Shown in pieces: positions 10,692 through 20,963 of a stretch of 61,554 nt of DNA. Position numbers and translations under genes: made by a program. Origin of the DNA: Cladosporium sp. IMV 00045 (lineage: Eukaryota; Ascomycota; Dothideomycetes; Cladosporiales; Cladosporiaceae); contig MSJI02000013.1 of NCBI GenBank assembly GCA_001931905.2, positions 1 to 61,554 of the forward strand. Reading direction: 5' to 3'. A model generated the notes under the pieces. The model saw only the letters and a list, made by a program, of their open reading frames with translations, was not told where the DNA came from and did not search any database. How positions within the stretch are numbered: the first letter of the stretch is position 1; every line of letters begins with the position of its first letter.

Positions 10692-12036
10692 TCAAACCAT
10701 CTCATCCACCCTCTCATCAACCGCGCCATCACTCGCCGTGACAGCACGAGCCGGATCGTTCTGCACAGACTGCCTCACGGCTTGCAGCCTTTTCTCCCTC
10801 GCCTCCGCTTTGAATTTCTTGTAGTACTTGTAATCTTCGATTTCCTCCGTCCACGGCCGCTGCAGAACATTGTCCATGCTGCCTTCGCTTTCGAGTCGTT
10901 TGAATGTGATGTCGTAGACCATTTTCTTCGTTTGAGGGTCGCGCACGATGGACCAGGAATTGACTTTGTAGCTGAACACGGAAGTAGTTTAGCAACGCTG
11001 TAGAATCTGAGCGGTGTAATGATCTGGAATTTCCTGCGCAATCAATCACTCACAGACCCTCATATCGAACGCCCGCTCGCGGACTCCAAAGGCTTCGTAG
11101 GGTATGGCTACGCAAGACCCGAACCGGGTGGCGAGAATCGATCGTCGCAGCCGTGAGTCGATACCGCCCTTTGTCACCGTTGCGAGCGCGGTAGACGAAC
11201 TTCTCCGGTGCGTGGCATAAGACTTCATCAGCGCCTGTGAGCAAGACCGCATAAGCGCCTTTGGAATCTGCGACGATGCCGCCTTGCGAATCGGACGAGT
11301 CGATGATGCCGGCGCGGTAGGCGAAGAGAGGGTTGATCCACCAGCTACCGTCACTTCGATCAGCAGACAGCATCGTAGCCTTCGAACAAGAACCATCAAC
11401 TCACTCGCCCGGCCGAAACCCCAAATCGCCAAACCTCCTCGCCTCCCCAATACTCACTCCCCCCAAACCCACACTCTCCCTCCCACCCACCACCTCCTCC
11501 CACCCAACCTTATTCAAATCGCCAAACCTCCCCTCCCAAACCTGCCCAATAGCCTCCGCCCGCTCAATAACTTTCAGCGGCCACCTCGTCGCCCTTCCGC
11601 AAATATCCAGCACGGCGAGGTGGATTCTCGTGCTGCGCAGAGTCGAGAGCGGAATTTCCGAAGCGTGTGCTAGGAGGCCTCGTAGGAAGGAGTCGATGTC
11701 CAGCAGGTCGTTGGCCGTCAGGGCTTCGGGGCCGTTTTGGGCGATTTGCAGGTCGAGAGTGTTGCGGATCCAGTGTGTTTGTGAGGTTAGGTAGGGGGGT
11801 GAGGTGATTAGGCTTGGGTCGGTGTAGTTGCGCGTGAAGAGGGGTGCGCGCGCCATTTTCTTGGAGGGTGGTTTGGGGAGGTTGTTGGGAGGGCGGACAT
11901 TGTGTTTGGCGAGATGGGTGGTGGTTGTTGGTAACGTGTTCAGGTGGCAGGCGCTGGGTGTAGGCGTTGCTGGTGGCGACGTGCTGATGTTGCTCTTGCC
12001 ATTTATCGATGCAGGGCTTGAAACGCAGCACAACAA
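10692..12036 (-). CDS. SRA/YDG-domain protein, possible reader of modified DNA, 403 aa
   Basis: Three exons on the minus strand, 11405-12036, 11054-11353 and 10692-10971, join cleanly in frame. From about residue 205 to 345 the protein follows the SAD/SRA (YDG) fold pattern. GGIVADSKGAYAVLLTG is followed by a tyrosine-bearing strand (KFVYRARNG), HPVRVLRSH, then GVRYEGLYKVNSW and MVYDITFKRLE. UHRF1 and plant SUVH proteins share this series and flip out methylated or hydroxymethylated cytosine. The tail PWTEEIEDYKYYKKFKAE resembles the helix after fungal SRA domains. There is no RING, SET or nuclease domain. The N-terminal helix region (about 85-180) includes LAVLDICGRATRWPLKVIERAE. An alternative start is the Met at residue 61 (11856). 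Binding to modified DNA is inferred from the fold only. Confidence 0.8.
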
Positions 12037-12150
12037 AAGTGTAGATTTTTCGTTGCCAACTCGATCACCCGACGGAGAGCATTGCAGTATCGAGGGATTG
12101 TATCTTTACATCGTCAGCAAGATATCTTTCAGGGCATCACTACAGCAGAC

Positions 12151-12879
12151 ATGGTAGATCATCGCGAAGAAGACGACCGCGAAGAGACTTCGCCTTTGTC
12201 AAACGAGTCAACGCCACCGCGGTTTTACTTTCTTCGCCGTCAAACTTCCACATCGGCGTAAGTCCCGCATCGTCTGAAATACGAGCGGCTGCATCGAGTA
12301 TCAATTGCTAATCTCGTCGCTGACAGTAGTAGCAGTAGCAGCGGCAGCAGTAGCAATACCAAATCCGATTCAGACCTGCTCCGTGAAGCTCAAGATCGCG
12401 TGATGTTATGCACGCAAGGGCTCGGAACCTGTGACCAAGAATCTTTCGACATGGTCACTACAGATATCGAGTAAGGCTTGGAGAGCGGAGAGTTCAGGCC
12501 CGACCTACTCTGGGATATGTGGGCAAAAGATCTTGAGGAAACAGCGAATCAACAACAGCAGCCCGTGGCGTCAATGCCGAATATAATGGATGGAGCGGTT
12601 ATTCAGGGGCCGTTGGCTGATGCTCTGGAGGTCACTGCTGAAGCGGCGCAACAGAATGAAAGGCAAAATTCAAGTGAACTTTCTTACACTCGGGTATAAA
12701 GACAACTGACAAACTTCGTCCAGGAAAACCGCAACCCAACCATTGAGCCGCAAAAGACGATCCGGACCAAGCTGGCTGGCTTGAAAACGCGCTTGAGCGT
12801 TCTTTTTCGCGGAGGGGATCCTGCACCTCGAGCAGATGCGGAAATGACGTTGCCGGACAGAACCAGACGAAGAGACTGA
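12151..12879 (+). CDS. Hypothetical acidic/Ser-rich protein; frame contains two in-frame TAA codons
   Basis: I do not recognise this gene. Exon 1 is 12151-12257 (starts MVDHREEDDREETSPLSNES) and exon 2 begins at 12327 after a normal intron (GTAAGT donor, CTGACAG end). The frame then meets TAA at 12472-12474, which would give an 83-residue protein. However, the same frame stays open across 12475-12696 (WDMWAKDLEETANQQQQP and so on), meets one more TAA at 12697-12699, and continues to TGA at 12877-12879 with a basic tail (KLAGLKTRLSVLFRGGDP). Both TAA codons lie inside GT-starting motifs, so very short introns of 27 and 30 nt would remove them. The gene is divergent from the SRA gene, 114 bp apart. 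The end coordinate assumes the longer form. Confidence 0.45.
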
Positions 12880-13245
12880 GTGAATTCCGGCAGCTGGTAG
12901 GATCGGAAGCCTAGTGTCAAGGACTGAAAGCAGGCCTTTCGCGGAGGGCGCTCAGCCATTTGAGATCGTTGGATGCTTCGGAGACAGAGATCGCTTTGGA
13001 TGAAATGTGGAGAGCCTTTCAACTCTGTAGACAATGACAGCCGTAAAAGGAGCTTGCAGCTTGACTCCGGGTTTGAGTTGGCCGGGGTACATGTTGGCTA
13101 GGATGTAGGTGGCAGTGTGAGGTGGAGTGTCTTCGCATAGGAAAATTCGTTCCTTTTGGAATAGATAGTGGAAAGGGCTCTCTGTGTAGCAAAAGTCTTA
13201 GGCAGCTTACACAGTGTGCCCTATCTGCAGTGGTATCACGTCCAT
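12880..13245. other. Convergent intergenic region
   Basis: A 366-base gap between the odd small gene and the stop codon of the DUF4202 gene. I see nothing in it beyond likely 3' untranslated sequence. Confidence 0.45.
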
Positions 13246-13836
13246 TCAACCGCTCAAAGCTCTCTGCACCAATGCCTTACAATCATCAGTCATCGGCAGC
13301 TCCAACGCCATGTCCTGACCCTCCTTCGACATCTTAACCCAAGTCTTCTTCAGAATATTCACAATCTTCTCCTCATCATGATGATCCTTGAAAGCATCAA
13401 ACTGATCATCCAAGAAAACCAAACAAGCCACATCTTCAAGCACCTGCACCTCATCCTCACCCTGTTTCAGGCCCTCCTTCTCAATAAGCGCCTGGCACCT
13501 CTTCCAGTCCTCTTCGGGGTATCCTTGCTGTTCGAGGATTTCGGCTACGAGCTTGCCTTGCCTTTTCTTGAGGAATGTCCGCCATGAGTGATATCCCACT
13601 TTCGTTCGCGGGTAGCTGTCTCTGGGGACTTCCCATCGTCGGAAGTGCTGACCGCAGATTGCGAGTTTGAGGACTTCCGAAGAATTGGGTGCGCGCTTGT
13701 TCAGGTAGTCTTCCATCTTTTCAGAGTAATGAGTCTCGTATGGCACTTCCTTGCCGTCTGGAGTGGTGTGTTTGTTGGGATCTTCATTGTGGGCGGCGTA
13801 CATTTGGCGCCTGGCCTCGTCGTACTTTGAAGACAT
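13246..13836 (-). CDS. DUF4202 family protein, 196 aa
   Basis: A single-exon gene matching the DUF4202 family found in bacteria and fungi. The hallmarks are in order: HFRRWEVPRDSYP near residue 64, a GYHSWRTFLKK helix near 81, a helix with EGLKQG, LEDVACLVFLDDQF near 134, HDEEKIVNILKKTWVKMS near 152, and a short C-terminal LVQRALSG. Conserved His, Arg, Asp and Glu residues suggest a metal-binding helical fold, but the biochemical role of the family is unknown to me. The length fits family members, so the gene looks complete. No targeting signal is evident. Confidence 0.9.
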   Translation of the reverse strand: MSSKYDEARRQMYAAHNEDPNKHTTPDGKEVPYETHYSEKMEDYLNKRAPNSSEVLKLAICGQHFRRWEVPRDSYPRTKVGYHSWRTFLKKRQGKLVAEILEQQGYPEEDWKRCQALIEKEGLKQGEDEVQVLEDVACLVFLDDQFDAFKDHHDEEKIVNILKKTWVKMSKEGQDMALELPMTDDCKALVQRALSG

Positions 13837-14497
13837 TGTGACTTGTATGCTTGTTCTGCTGTTGATATTGAGCTCCAGTCGAACGTGGACTACTGACCTT
13901 GATGCCTCAAATCATTCAATTGCGATACCTACTCCAATGTCGATAAGATAAGGCTGACTTCACGTCTTGCCAAGCAGCTTTACCTTCACCGTTACTGGCC
14001 ATCCGAGTCCCCCTGTTCAGATGGCCGCGGGCTCCGAGATCGCTTGTAAGGAACCTTAAGTGTGGGTCTCGACACCTTGGCCGCCACGACACTTTCTCCA
14101 TCTCCCAAGACGCGACTGATGATTAAGCAAAGGCTTGTCTCATTAGAAAACTGGAGTAGCGATGTCGTCGAATAGGGCAGGACAACATCTCTTCAGTTCT
14201 CCTACGATCATCAGGACGAACTCGGCAATCAACCAAACCAAGTCAAGTCAAAGGAGAGAAATACTTAACGACGTACTTATGACTTCCCGCCGCGTTAGCC
14301 GCTAAAATTACTGTAAAAGGCAAACATCGGGTCATTCGAAAGGCATCATAGCGCGCTAAGCGAGCCCTCTTCCCACTCTACTGGTCAACCTCCCTCTTCC
14401 TTCGCGCTGATCAGTATATATTCTCCTGCAGGTAGGTCTCGATGTTTTCTTCATTTCTGCACGATTCGATTTCCTATCGATCTCATCCCAATGCATC
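13837..14497. promoter_or_regulatory. Divergent promoter region between DUF4202 gene and MFS transporter
   Basis: About 660 bases with no supported gene. A TATA-like stretch (TATATATT) lies about 85 bases before the transporter start at 14498. The region must serve both divergent genes. Assignment of the TATA-like box is by eye. Confidence 0.4.
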
Positions 14498-16093
14498 ATG
14501 AGCATTCGTGGCCAGCCGAGCAACGCTGCTCAACAAGCCACTGATGCTCGTCTTGAGAGTAATTTACAGCAGCTTCAGGATCTTGAGGAGAGCCCTCGAG
14601 GCCTCTCGCCGGCCATCGATGGACAGAAAGGAGACGTCCAGATTTTGAACTGGGACGGACCGGATGATCCTACAAATCCCGTCAACTGGAGCAAACGCCG
14701 GAAATGGATCGTTACTGGAGCGGCTCTATTTGCCACTTTGATGGCATGCTGGAACGGCACGTCTATCACCGTCGCTGCTGGGGAGATCAATGAAGAGTTC
14801 GGAGTCAGCGATGCAAATTTCCCTCACAGCTACTGGCCGATGTGTAGCTGGAGTGTTGGTGGGGCCATTTTCATCATCTTGTTTCTACCTCTGATGGAGG
14901 ATCTAGGTGTTCGATGGGGGTTCATGGTGACCTATGCTTTCTTCATCATAATGATCATCCCCCAAGCAGTCGCGCAGAACTTCGCTACTTTGATCGTGAC
15001 TCGATTTTTCTCCGGAGGATGCGCTTCCTTACTGGCCAACACCATCGCAAGTGTCATTCCAGACGTCTGGGAAACGGAGGAAGAGAGAAGCATACCAGTC
15101 GGACTATACATCCTGCTCTACCTCTGGGGCAGCACTCTCGGCCCACCGGTATTCGGAGGAGTGACTCAATTCCTGTCCACCTGGCGCTGGATCTTCTACA
15201 TCCAGATCATCATCTACGTCGCCCTCTTCCCAATATTCATCTACACGGTCGAAGAAACCCGCGGCACCGTCATCCTGCGCCGCCGCGCCAAACACCTCCG
15301 GCACTCCACGGGCAAGCAAATCTTCACCTCCACCGAGCTCAACTCCCCACCCATCCTCAACCGCCTCGCCCGCTCCGCCACCCGCCCCATAATGCTGCTC
15401 TTCACCGAACCCGTCCTCTTCGCCTCCACTCTCTGGTCGGCTTTCAGCTTCGGCACCGTCTTCCTCTTCACGCAGTCCGTCGCGCAAGTCTTCTCCACCC
15501 TCTACGGCTGGGAGGAATACAGCATCAGCTACGTGCAAGGCGCCGTGGTGATCGGCGAAGGCATCGGCTGGCTCGCCACGCTGTACGGCACGCACCTGTT
15601 CCTCCGATCCGCGAGCCGCAACACCGAATGCCCCGGCCGACCCATCCCCGAAGCGAGGCTGTACGTGAGCATTTTCGGATCTTTCGTCGGAATCGTCGGC
15701 GGCATGTTCGTCTACGCCTGGACTTCCTACCCGCATTTTCCCTGGATCGCGCCAGCCGTGGGTCTGGCCATGGTGGGGTTCGGGATCATGACTGTCGTTT
15801 CTGCCGTGGCGGACTATATTACCGATGCGTACGCTGCTTCGGACTATGCTGGTTCGGCCATCAGCGCTGTGGCGTTTGGTGAGAATAACGTTGCTGGGTT
15901 CTTGCCGCTCGCGGCGCAGAGCATGTATACGAATCTTGGATTTCATTGGGCGAGCACTTTGCTTGCGTTTCTTGCGCTTTTGTTGGGATTGGCGCCGTTG
16001 GTTTTCGTCTGGAAGGGGAGGTGGTTTAGGGAGAAGAGTCCGTTCATGCAGAGTGGTGGAGATGTTATGAAAGGGCAGTCTGAGAAGACGTAG
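14498..16093 (+). CDS. MFS drug:H+ antiporter-type transporter (DHA1/Tpo1-like), 531 aa
   Basis: A single-exon gene for a twelve-helix major facilitator. The cytosolic N-terminus has the fungal DHA1 signature WDGPDDPTNPVNWSKRRKW just before helix 1 (about residue 68). Helices run to about residue 510, with a charged central loop at about 260-300 (RRRAKHLRHSTGKQIF). The C-terminus is cytosolic and polar. Members of this group export polyamines, azoles and other small organic molecules using the proton gradient; the substrate cannot be read from sequence. High GC at third positions produces long empty frames on both strands inside the gene, which I ignore. The neighbours do not form an obvious metabolic cluster. 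Confidence 0.92.
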   Translation: MSIRGQPSNAAQQATDARLESNLQQLQDLEESPRGLSPAIDGQKGDVQILNWDGPDDPTNPVNWSKRRKWIVTGAALFATLMACWNGTSITVAAGEINEEFGVSDANFPHSYWPMCSWSVGGAIFIILFLPLMEDLGVRWGFMVTYAFFIIMIIPQAVAQNFATLIVTRFFSGGCASLLANTIASVIPDVWETEEERSIPVGLYILLYLWGSTLGPPVFGGVTQFLSTWRWIFYIQIIIYVALFPIFIYTVEETRGTVILRRRAKHLRHSTGKQIFTSTELNSPPILNRLARSATRPIMLLFTEPVLFASTLWSAFSFGTVFLFTQSVAQVFSTLYGWEEYSISYVQGAVVIGEGIGWLATLYGTHLFLRSASRNTECPGRPIPEARLYVSIFGSFVGIVGGMFVYAWTSYPHFPWIAPAVGLAMVGFGIMTVVSAVADYITDAYAASDYAGSAISAVAFGENNVAGFLPLAAQSMYTNLGFHWASTLLAFLALLLGLAPLVFVWKGRWFREKSPFMQSGGDVMKGQSEKT

Positions 16094-16476
16094 AGGTGTC
16101 GAGTTTGGGGTTGTTTGAGTATGCATATTTCGGCACCAGTCCCTGGGAAATATCAAAAAGCAATGTCTACATAACTGTTAACAAGGTACATGTGTACATG
16201 AACATACCTCTGAACGATCGATTTCGCCCCTTTCTTCCATGGAGATTGCTGTCAATCATTAGAATCACGATCAAGCATATGAATACGGAAAGACTGAAGG
16301 TGGAACAACCACTCAGAAAGACAGAAGATAAAGACCAGTAAATCCCCTGATGCATTATACACTCGCTCATAAGAGAGCGCATCTATCTACACAAAAACCC
16401 CAACAACCAGCGCCGCAAAAGCAACGACTGCCCATGAACGCGACTCCGCATCGCGTATACTTCCTAAAAGAAAATC
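16094..16476. other. Convergent intergenic region
   Basis: Between the stops of the MFS gene and ATG27. It is AT-rich and should hold two 3' untranslated regions. No further feature seen. Confidence 0.45.
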
Positions 16477-17580
16477 TTACACAGCGCTATATCCACCTCT
16501 GGAGTCTCCCCCGACCTTTATCCTGCCCGCCACACTGCTGCCGAAGTCCTTGACAATGTAAGGAAGATCGCGAATCGTATCGCCGTGTGGGATGAGATCC
16601 CATCCGCGCGCACCGTAGCGGTTGTAGTTGAGCCACGAGCCGAAGATGATGTAAGCTGCCGCGAGGAGGAAGACGCTGCGCAGTGTGTCAGTAACGGAAA
16701 AATTGCAGAGAGAAAAGGAAGCTGCGAGGTGGGTTGTGTGAACTTACATGATCAAGAACCAGGTGAAGAAACCCCACGAGTGGCCCTTCTTCTCAGGCGG
16801 AGGGGGCGATTCTGCGTTCTCGCAAGCATACTTCGTCTTCCAGCGCAGGCGGAGCACTTTCGTCTGATCCTCGCCTTCGGTCTTGAAGCTCACGAACTCG
16901 ATGCTTTTGCCCTTGTCCAGATCCGGGAGTGTGACTTCGTCGTCAGGTTCACCCTCACCCTCACCCTCACCCTCTTTCTCGCCCTCTTCCTCACCCTCAC
17001 CCTCAGCGCGACGAACAAGTCGCTTCTCCTTCGCATCCTCAAAGCCCTCATTCCCCGTCAACTCCGCGTCGCAAAGGAACTCCACAATCGCCTTGTGCGG
17101 CTTGCCCTCCTTGTTCTCAGGGTACTTTCCGCCGTTCAGTTCGAGGCGCAGACCTTCCCTCTCGGCATCCTCATTGCTAGCACTGCCCTTCAGTCTCGTC
17201 CACCTCGGGTCCAGCGCGCGACCGTGGCTCGCGGTGAATTCACCCGCGATGGGCTGCACTTTGAATGTGTCGTGGGAGCCGTCGCGGTGGTAGACTTCTT
17301 CCACGCCGCAGACTTGCGTGCCCATGGGACATTGTTTGTCGTTGGGGATCTCGGGGTCGCGTTTCAGTCGGTTGCAAATGTCGATCGTGAAGGTGGTGTT
17401 GGCGATCGAGGGCGGGTCGTATTCCTGCAAGTGCACCGTTTTGGGTCCGCCGAGGGGAGAGAGGTTGAAGTCCTGCTTGTCTACGCGGATCTTTTCGCAG
17501 TCTAGTGTTGATGCCGTGATCGCAGCCGGGAGGGCGAGGAGGACTGCGAAGTAGGAGGGCATCGTCTGGGATAACAGCAT
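16477..17580 (-). CDS. ATG27: Autophagy-related protein 27 (type I membrane protein), 343 aa
   Basis: Two exons on the minus strand, 16748-17580 and 16477-16675, are joined by an intron with a GTAAGT donor. Residues 1-24 form a signal peptide before the mature start STLDCEKI. The lumenal part is a mannose-6-phosphate-receptor-like domain with paired cysteines (Cys in DICNRL, KQCPMGTQVC, EFLCDAE and KYACEN). One membrane helix spans the splice junction (WGFFTWFLI joined to VFLLAAAYIIFGSW). The cytosolic tail ends in YSAV, the Tyr-based sorting signal known to drive Atg27 traffic in yeast. Atg27 works in Atg9 vesicle trafficking. An acidic Glu/Gly repeat (about 190-215) is coded by a hexanucleotide array. 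A second in-frame Met follows six codons after the first. Confidence 0.93.
16950..17010. repeat. Hexanucleotide microsatellite (CACCCT-type) inside ATG27
   Basis: A run of CACCCT-like units, interrupted once or twice, lies in the coding sequence and makes the Glu-Gly repeats in the lumenal domain. Arrays of this kind can change length in steps of two codons without breaking the frame. Confidence 0.8.
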
Positions 17581-18552
17581 ATTGCCTGGAAATGGGCTGT
17601 GTCCTCAGCCGTGGTTTGAGGCAGATGGGCGGTAATGAGTTTTCAAGGAGAGACGCAAGAACGCAAAAGGTAGAAGAAGGGCAATGAGAAGAAGATGAGG
17701 TTTGTCGAGGGAAGTTGCTCGTGATACCCTCCAACTGGCCGCCGACGGGGATCACCAAGTCTCAAGCTCCCACCTCGCTGACAAAAACGGTCTAGCCTGG
17801 TGAATGCATGTCTAAGCGACCCTTTCGATGGACCACAACTTGACTTCATCCGTGAACACCTTCTTCTTTCATGTTGTTTCTTATGATTTGACAGTGAGCC
17901 ATCATCCAATTCTGAAACACATACACGTATGAACCCTGGACCTTCTTCATCAAAGGGGCCAAACGAGGCGGCTCAAGATCATTGCATGTAGTCAAGCGTG
18001 AGCAATCAACAACGAAGTTCGCCATGGACCTTTGGTAACCTCGTCAGGCTTCAGTGGTCCCGGCCATGCAATCAAGAGCTGCTCTTCAAAAAAGCCAATG
18101 ACGAGAATTGAGAATTTTTCCGAATAACAGATTTGATCAAACTTGTTCAGCTCGTTGATAAGGTCGGTACACGATCGAGGCTTGACCAAGGTTGTTACAC
18201 CTCTTCCGAACTTGGTGCAGTCTTTTGTTTTCCCTAACATGACTCTAACACGATCTCCTTGATGTTATTCGAATGGGTAAATTTAGCTCAGAGACCAAAA
18301 GTAGAGTCACGCCCTATGGAAGATTCAAGATACCCTACCACAAGATACTGCGAGCATTGCTGACCTGATGATCGAAGGGTCACTACCTCACAGGCTGATA
18401 TGGCTGAAGACAAATAAACACATCCCATTGCAGACGGTATTTTTTGGAAAAGCAACATCCTGTACGGCAATGTTGAATTTATGCACAAAAGCTTTTTTCT
18501 CCGACGTAATACCCAGCACGTCCCGCCACTACTACTCAAGATCACCCGAACC
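17581..18552. other. Intergenic region between ATG27 and the NmrA-like gene
   Basis: About 970 bases holding the ATG27 promoter and the 3' end of the NmrA-like gene. An 82-codon minus-strand frame at 17992-18240 shows no recognisable domain and is not called. Confidence 0.45.
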
Positions 18553-19536
18553 TCACACAACCATACGATCCTCCGTCCACGCAGGCTCACCCAACTCCAC
18601 GCCCTCCCACCAAGTCCTCACGAACTCCTCCACCCCTATTGGCTTCACAAGCGGGAACAGCCTGTTCAACTCATCGCCCACCAACCCCCCACCCCTGGCC
18701 AAACAAAGCCTAACCTCATTATAAAACCGACTCCCCTCATCCTCCCTAATCAACCCCTCCAACTTCTCTACCTCATTCTCCCTAACCAAGAACTTCCTCC
18801 CCTGCACCCTCTCCAGCACCTCCACAATCCCCCTCCACGTAACCACCTCGCCCCTCATGCCCATCTCCTCCATCCACTCCCCCTCCCCCATGCTGAGCGC
18901 ACACTCCACAAACCTCGCCACATCCCTCGTACTCGTCATGACAAACTCCTCCCTCCCATCGCCAGGCACATCCGCCGTGCCCGCCGTACAATTCACGACA
19001 AAATCCCACCTCTTCAACCCTCCCAACGCCTCCTCCTCACCACTCTCAAACCCCTGCTTGCGACCCTCCCCACTCACCCCCTTCGGCGTACCCGTCCCCA
19101 ACAACCCCATGAAAATCCCACAACTGAACCGCGTCACTTCCATCCCACTGCTCTTCGCAGCCTCCCAAACCGCTTTCTTCCCCTGGTACAAACTCATCTC
19201 ATACCCACCACCTCGCACAGCATACTCCGACGGCGCGAAGCGCCTCACCCCTGCGTCTTTCGCAGCTCGCACGAGCGCCAACTGGCTTTCGTGCAGGGCC
19301 TCGGCCGTCCCGCCCAGAAAGGAGAGGAGGGTGTGTACTCCTTCCAAGGCGGAGGCGAGGGAGGTGGGCGAAGTGTAGTCTGCGACGCGGACGGTGACGC
19401 CGAGGGCGGTGAGGGTTGGTTGAGGGGTGCGGGAGAGGAGGATCAGGGTGTGTTTGTTGGTGGGGGAGGAGAGGAGGTGGCGTAGGAGGATGAGGCCGGG
19501 GCCGGTGGTGGCGCCGGCGAGGGCGACGGTGACCAT
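18553..19536 (-). CDS. NmrA-like NAD(P)-binding family protein, 327 aa
   Basis: A single-exon Rossmann-fold protein of the NmrA/isoflavone-reductase-like group. The start MVTVALAGATTGPG places a dinucleotide-binding Gly motif at residues 8-14, right at the amino end as usual. The reading frame stays open for 79 codons upstream, but that part has no conservation, so I chose the ATG at 19534-19536. Family landmarks include LVRAAKDAGVRRFAPSEYAV near residue 110 and KKAVWEAAKSSGMEVTRF near 140. Members are either redox sensors (NmrA in nitrogen repression) or reductases; the sequence does not decide. The family's usual length is 300-350 residues, so the gene is complete. No link to its neighbours is evident. 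Confidence 0.9.
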   Translation of the reverse strand: MVTVALAGATTGPGLILLRHLLSSPTNKHTLILLSRTPQPTLTALGVTVRVADYTSPTSLASALEGVHTLLSFLGGTAEALHESQLALVRAAKDAGVRRFAPSEYAVRGGGYEMSLYQGKKAVWEAAKSSGMEVTRFSCGIFMGLLGTGTPKGVSGEGRKQGFESGEEEALGGLKRWDFVVNCTAGTADVPGDGREEFVMTSTRDVARFVECALSMGEGEWMEEMGMRGEVVTWRGIVEVLERVQGRKFLVRENEVEKLEGLIREDEGSRFYNEVRLCLARGGGLVGDELNRLFPLVKPIGVEEFVRTWWEGVELGEPAWTEDRMVV

Positions 19537-20963
19537 TTTTGGCGGACTTGGGGAGGGGGTTTTTTGGTTGGTGTTGGGAAGTGTTGTTGGAGTGAAAGGT
19601 ATTCGTCCAGTGAATAGTGAAAACGATCGATTGATAGATTGATCAATATCAAAACGAAGTCTCAAACGACCAAATTCGATATCAAAGTCGAATCCTAGTC
19701 CCAATCGTCCAGAATGATGGAAGGATACAAAGATGCGATGCAACAATCCAACATCCAACTCACGACCTATCACCCTGCCTTTATACCCATCCCCCTCCCC
19801 ATCTCATCCACCGACCCTAGCAAAAGAAAACCCATCCATGCAGGTAAGACGGCAGCAAGCTCTCTAACCCCGACATTGACTCGGCGGCAATCAAAAATGT
19901 TCTCAGCTCGGAGGAACTTTGCGTTCTACCTGAGTAGAAATGCCCGAGAAATCCCAAGAGCGAGCCAAGTAAAAGTCGCAAATCCCCCAAAGTCGGACGA
20001 ATTCCCATCCCGCGCTTGAGCAAGTTCGCTGCGCGGGGTGTGATTGGCTGGTCTCCGGACGCGTATAGGACATCTCCAACATCTCACCTTACCTACCTGC
20101 CTACTTATTAGGTACACTAACAGGCAGGTCCTAGCAATCAAAGAAGAAGAGCGAGGAAAAGACGATTCAGCTCGCCCGGCTGATTATTGGTATTATGTGG
20201 GTATTATCACCTAATGGGACTTTGGATTTGATGGCTACATGTAAGTAATTCTCAGCCTTTGTTTTGCCAGTGAATGCATGGCTTGCGACCGTAGGAGTGT
20301 CGATATTTGCAAGGTATGTATGTATGTATACCTTAGGTACCCTCGTGATGAGGAAACCGTACCAGACATGTTACTAGCACGGTTGAAGTCAATGGAAGTG
20401 GGTTTTTTAAGATTTGTTTTAGAAGAGATCCATTCTTTTTTGTTTCACTTTCCTAATCTAAAAAGAAAAAGAACCTACCTAGATAGCAGCTATATATCCC
20501 CAAACAAGAAAAACCAGACATCTGGAAATCCCTATTACCTCAAGAGACCAAGCTTCCAAAACAAAAGGATGAAAAGATTAAAGTCAATGCATGCAATGAA
20601 TACAGAAAAGATAAAAGATAAAAAAAACAAGGGCACAGCCGTGTGGAAACCCAACAGTACAGAATAAACGCCTTGATGCCCCCATTTCGTTTCCGAACGC
20701 CCATTGTGTTCCCCCATGGAAAATATATGAAAAAAAATGTTGATGTTGAAAGGAAAGTTGGTTTTTGCCGTGTCCGTGATCCGAATGAAGTGATGCTCGT
20801 GGGTTGAGAGCTCAAGTGATATCCCAAGAAAGGAGAAAAAATGGTCCAACAAAAACAAATGAGAATGTGTTGCACAGTGATATATATGGTTGGTATGATG
20901 ATAGTAGATGACAAGAGAAGTTGCAGCCAGCTAGCTTGTGACAACCGACTAATTCACCACCAC
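19537..20963. other. AT-rich intergenic region downstream of the bZIP gene
   Basis: About 1.4 kb holding the NmrA-like promoter and, next to 20963, what is probably a long 3' untranslated region of the bZIP gene. It has many A and T runs. Open frames of 100-130 codons here are Lys/Asn- or Phe/Ser-rich and have no domain, so they look like chance. Confidence 0.45.

Noticed and set aside
14914..16156. Long frames on both strands (322 and 350 codons) inside the MFS gene
   Set aside because: They are shadows caused by GC-rich third positions; the proteins are Arg/His/Pro-rich with no fold, while the MFS frame has clear helices.
17992..18240. 82-codon minus-strand frame
   Set aside because: No motif, no splice context, and placed in the ATG27 promoter.
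14498..19536. Secondary-metabolite cluster built on MFS, NmrA-like and bZIP genes
   Set aside because: No backbone synthase is present, and Atg27 sits in the middle; the neighbours look unrelated.
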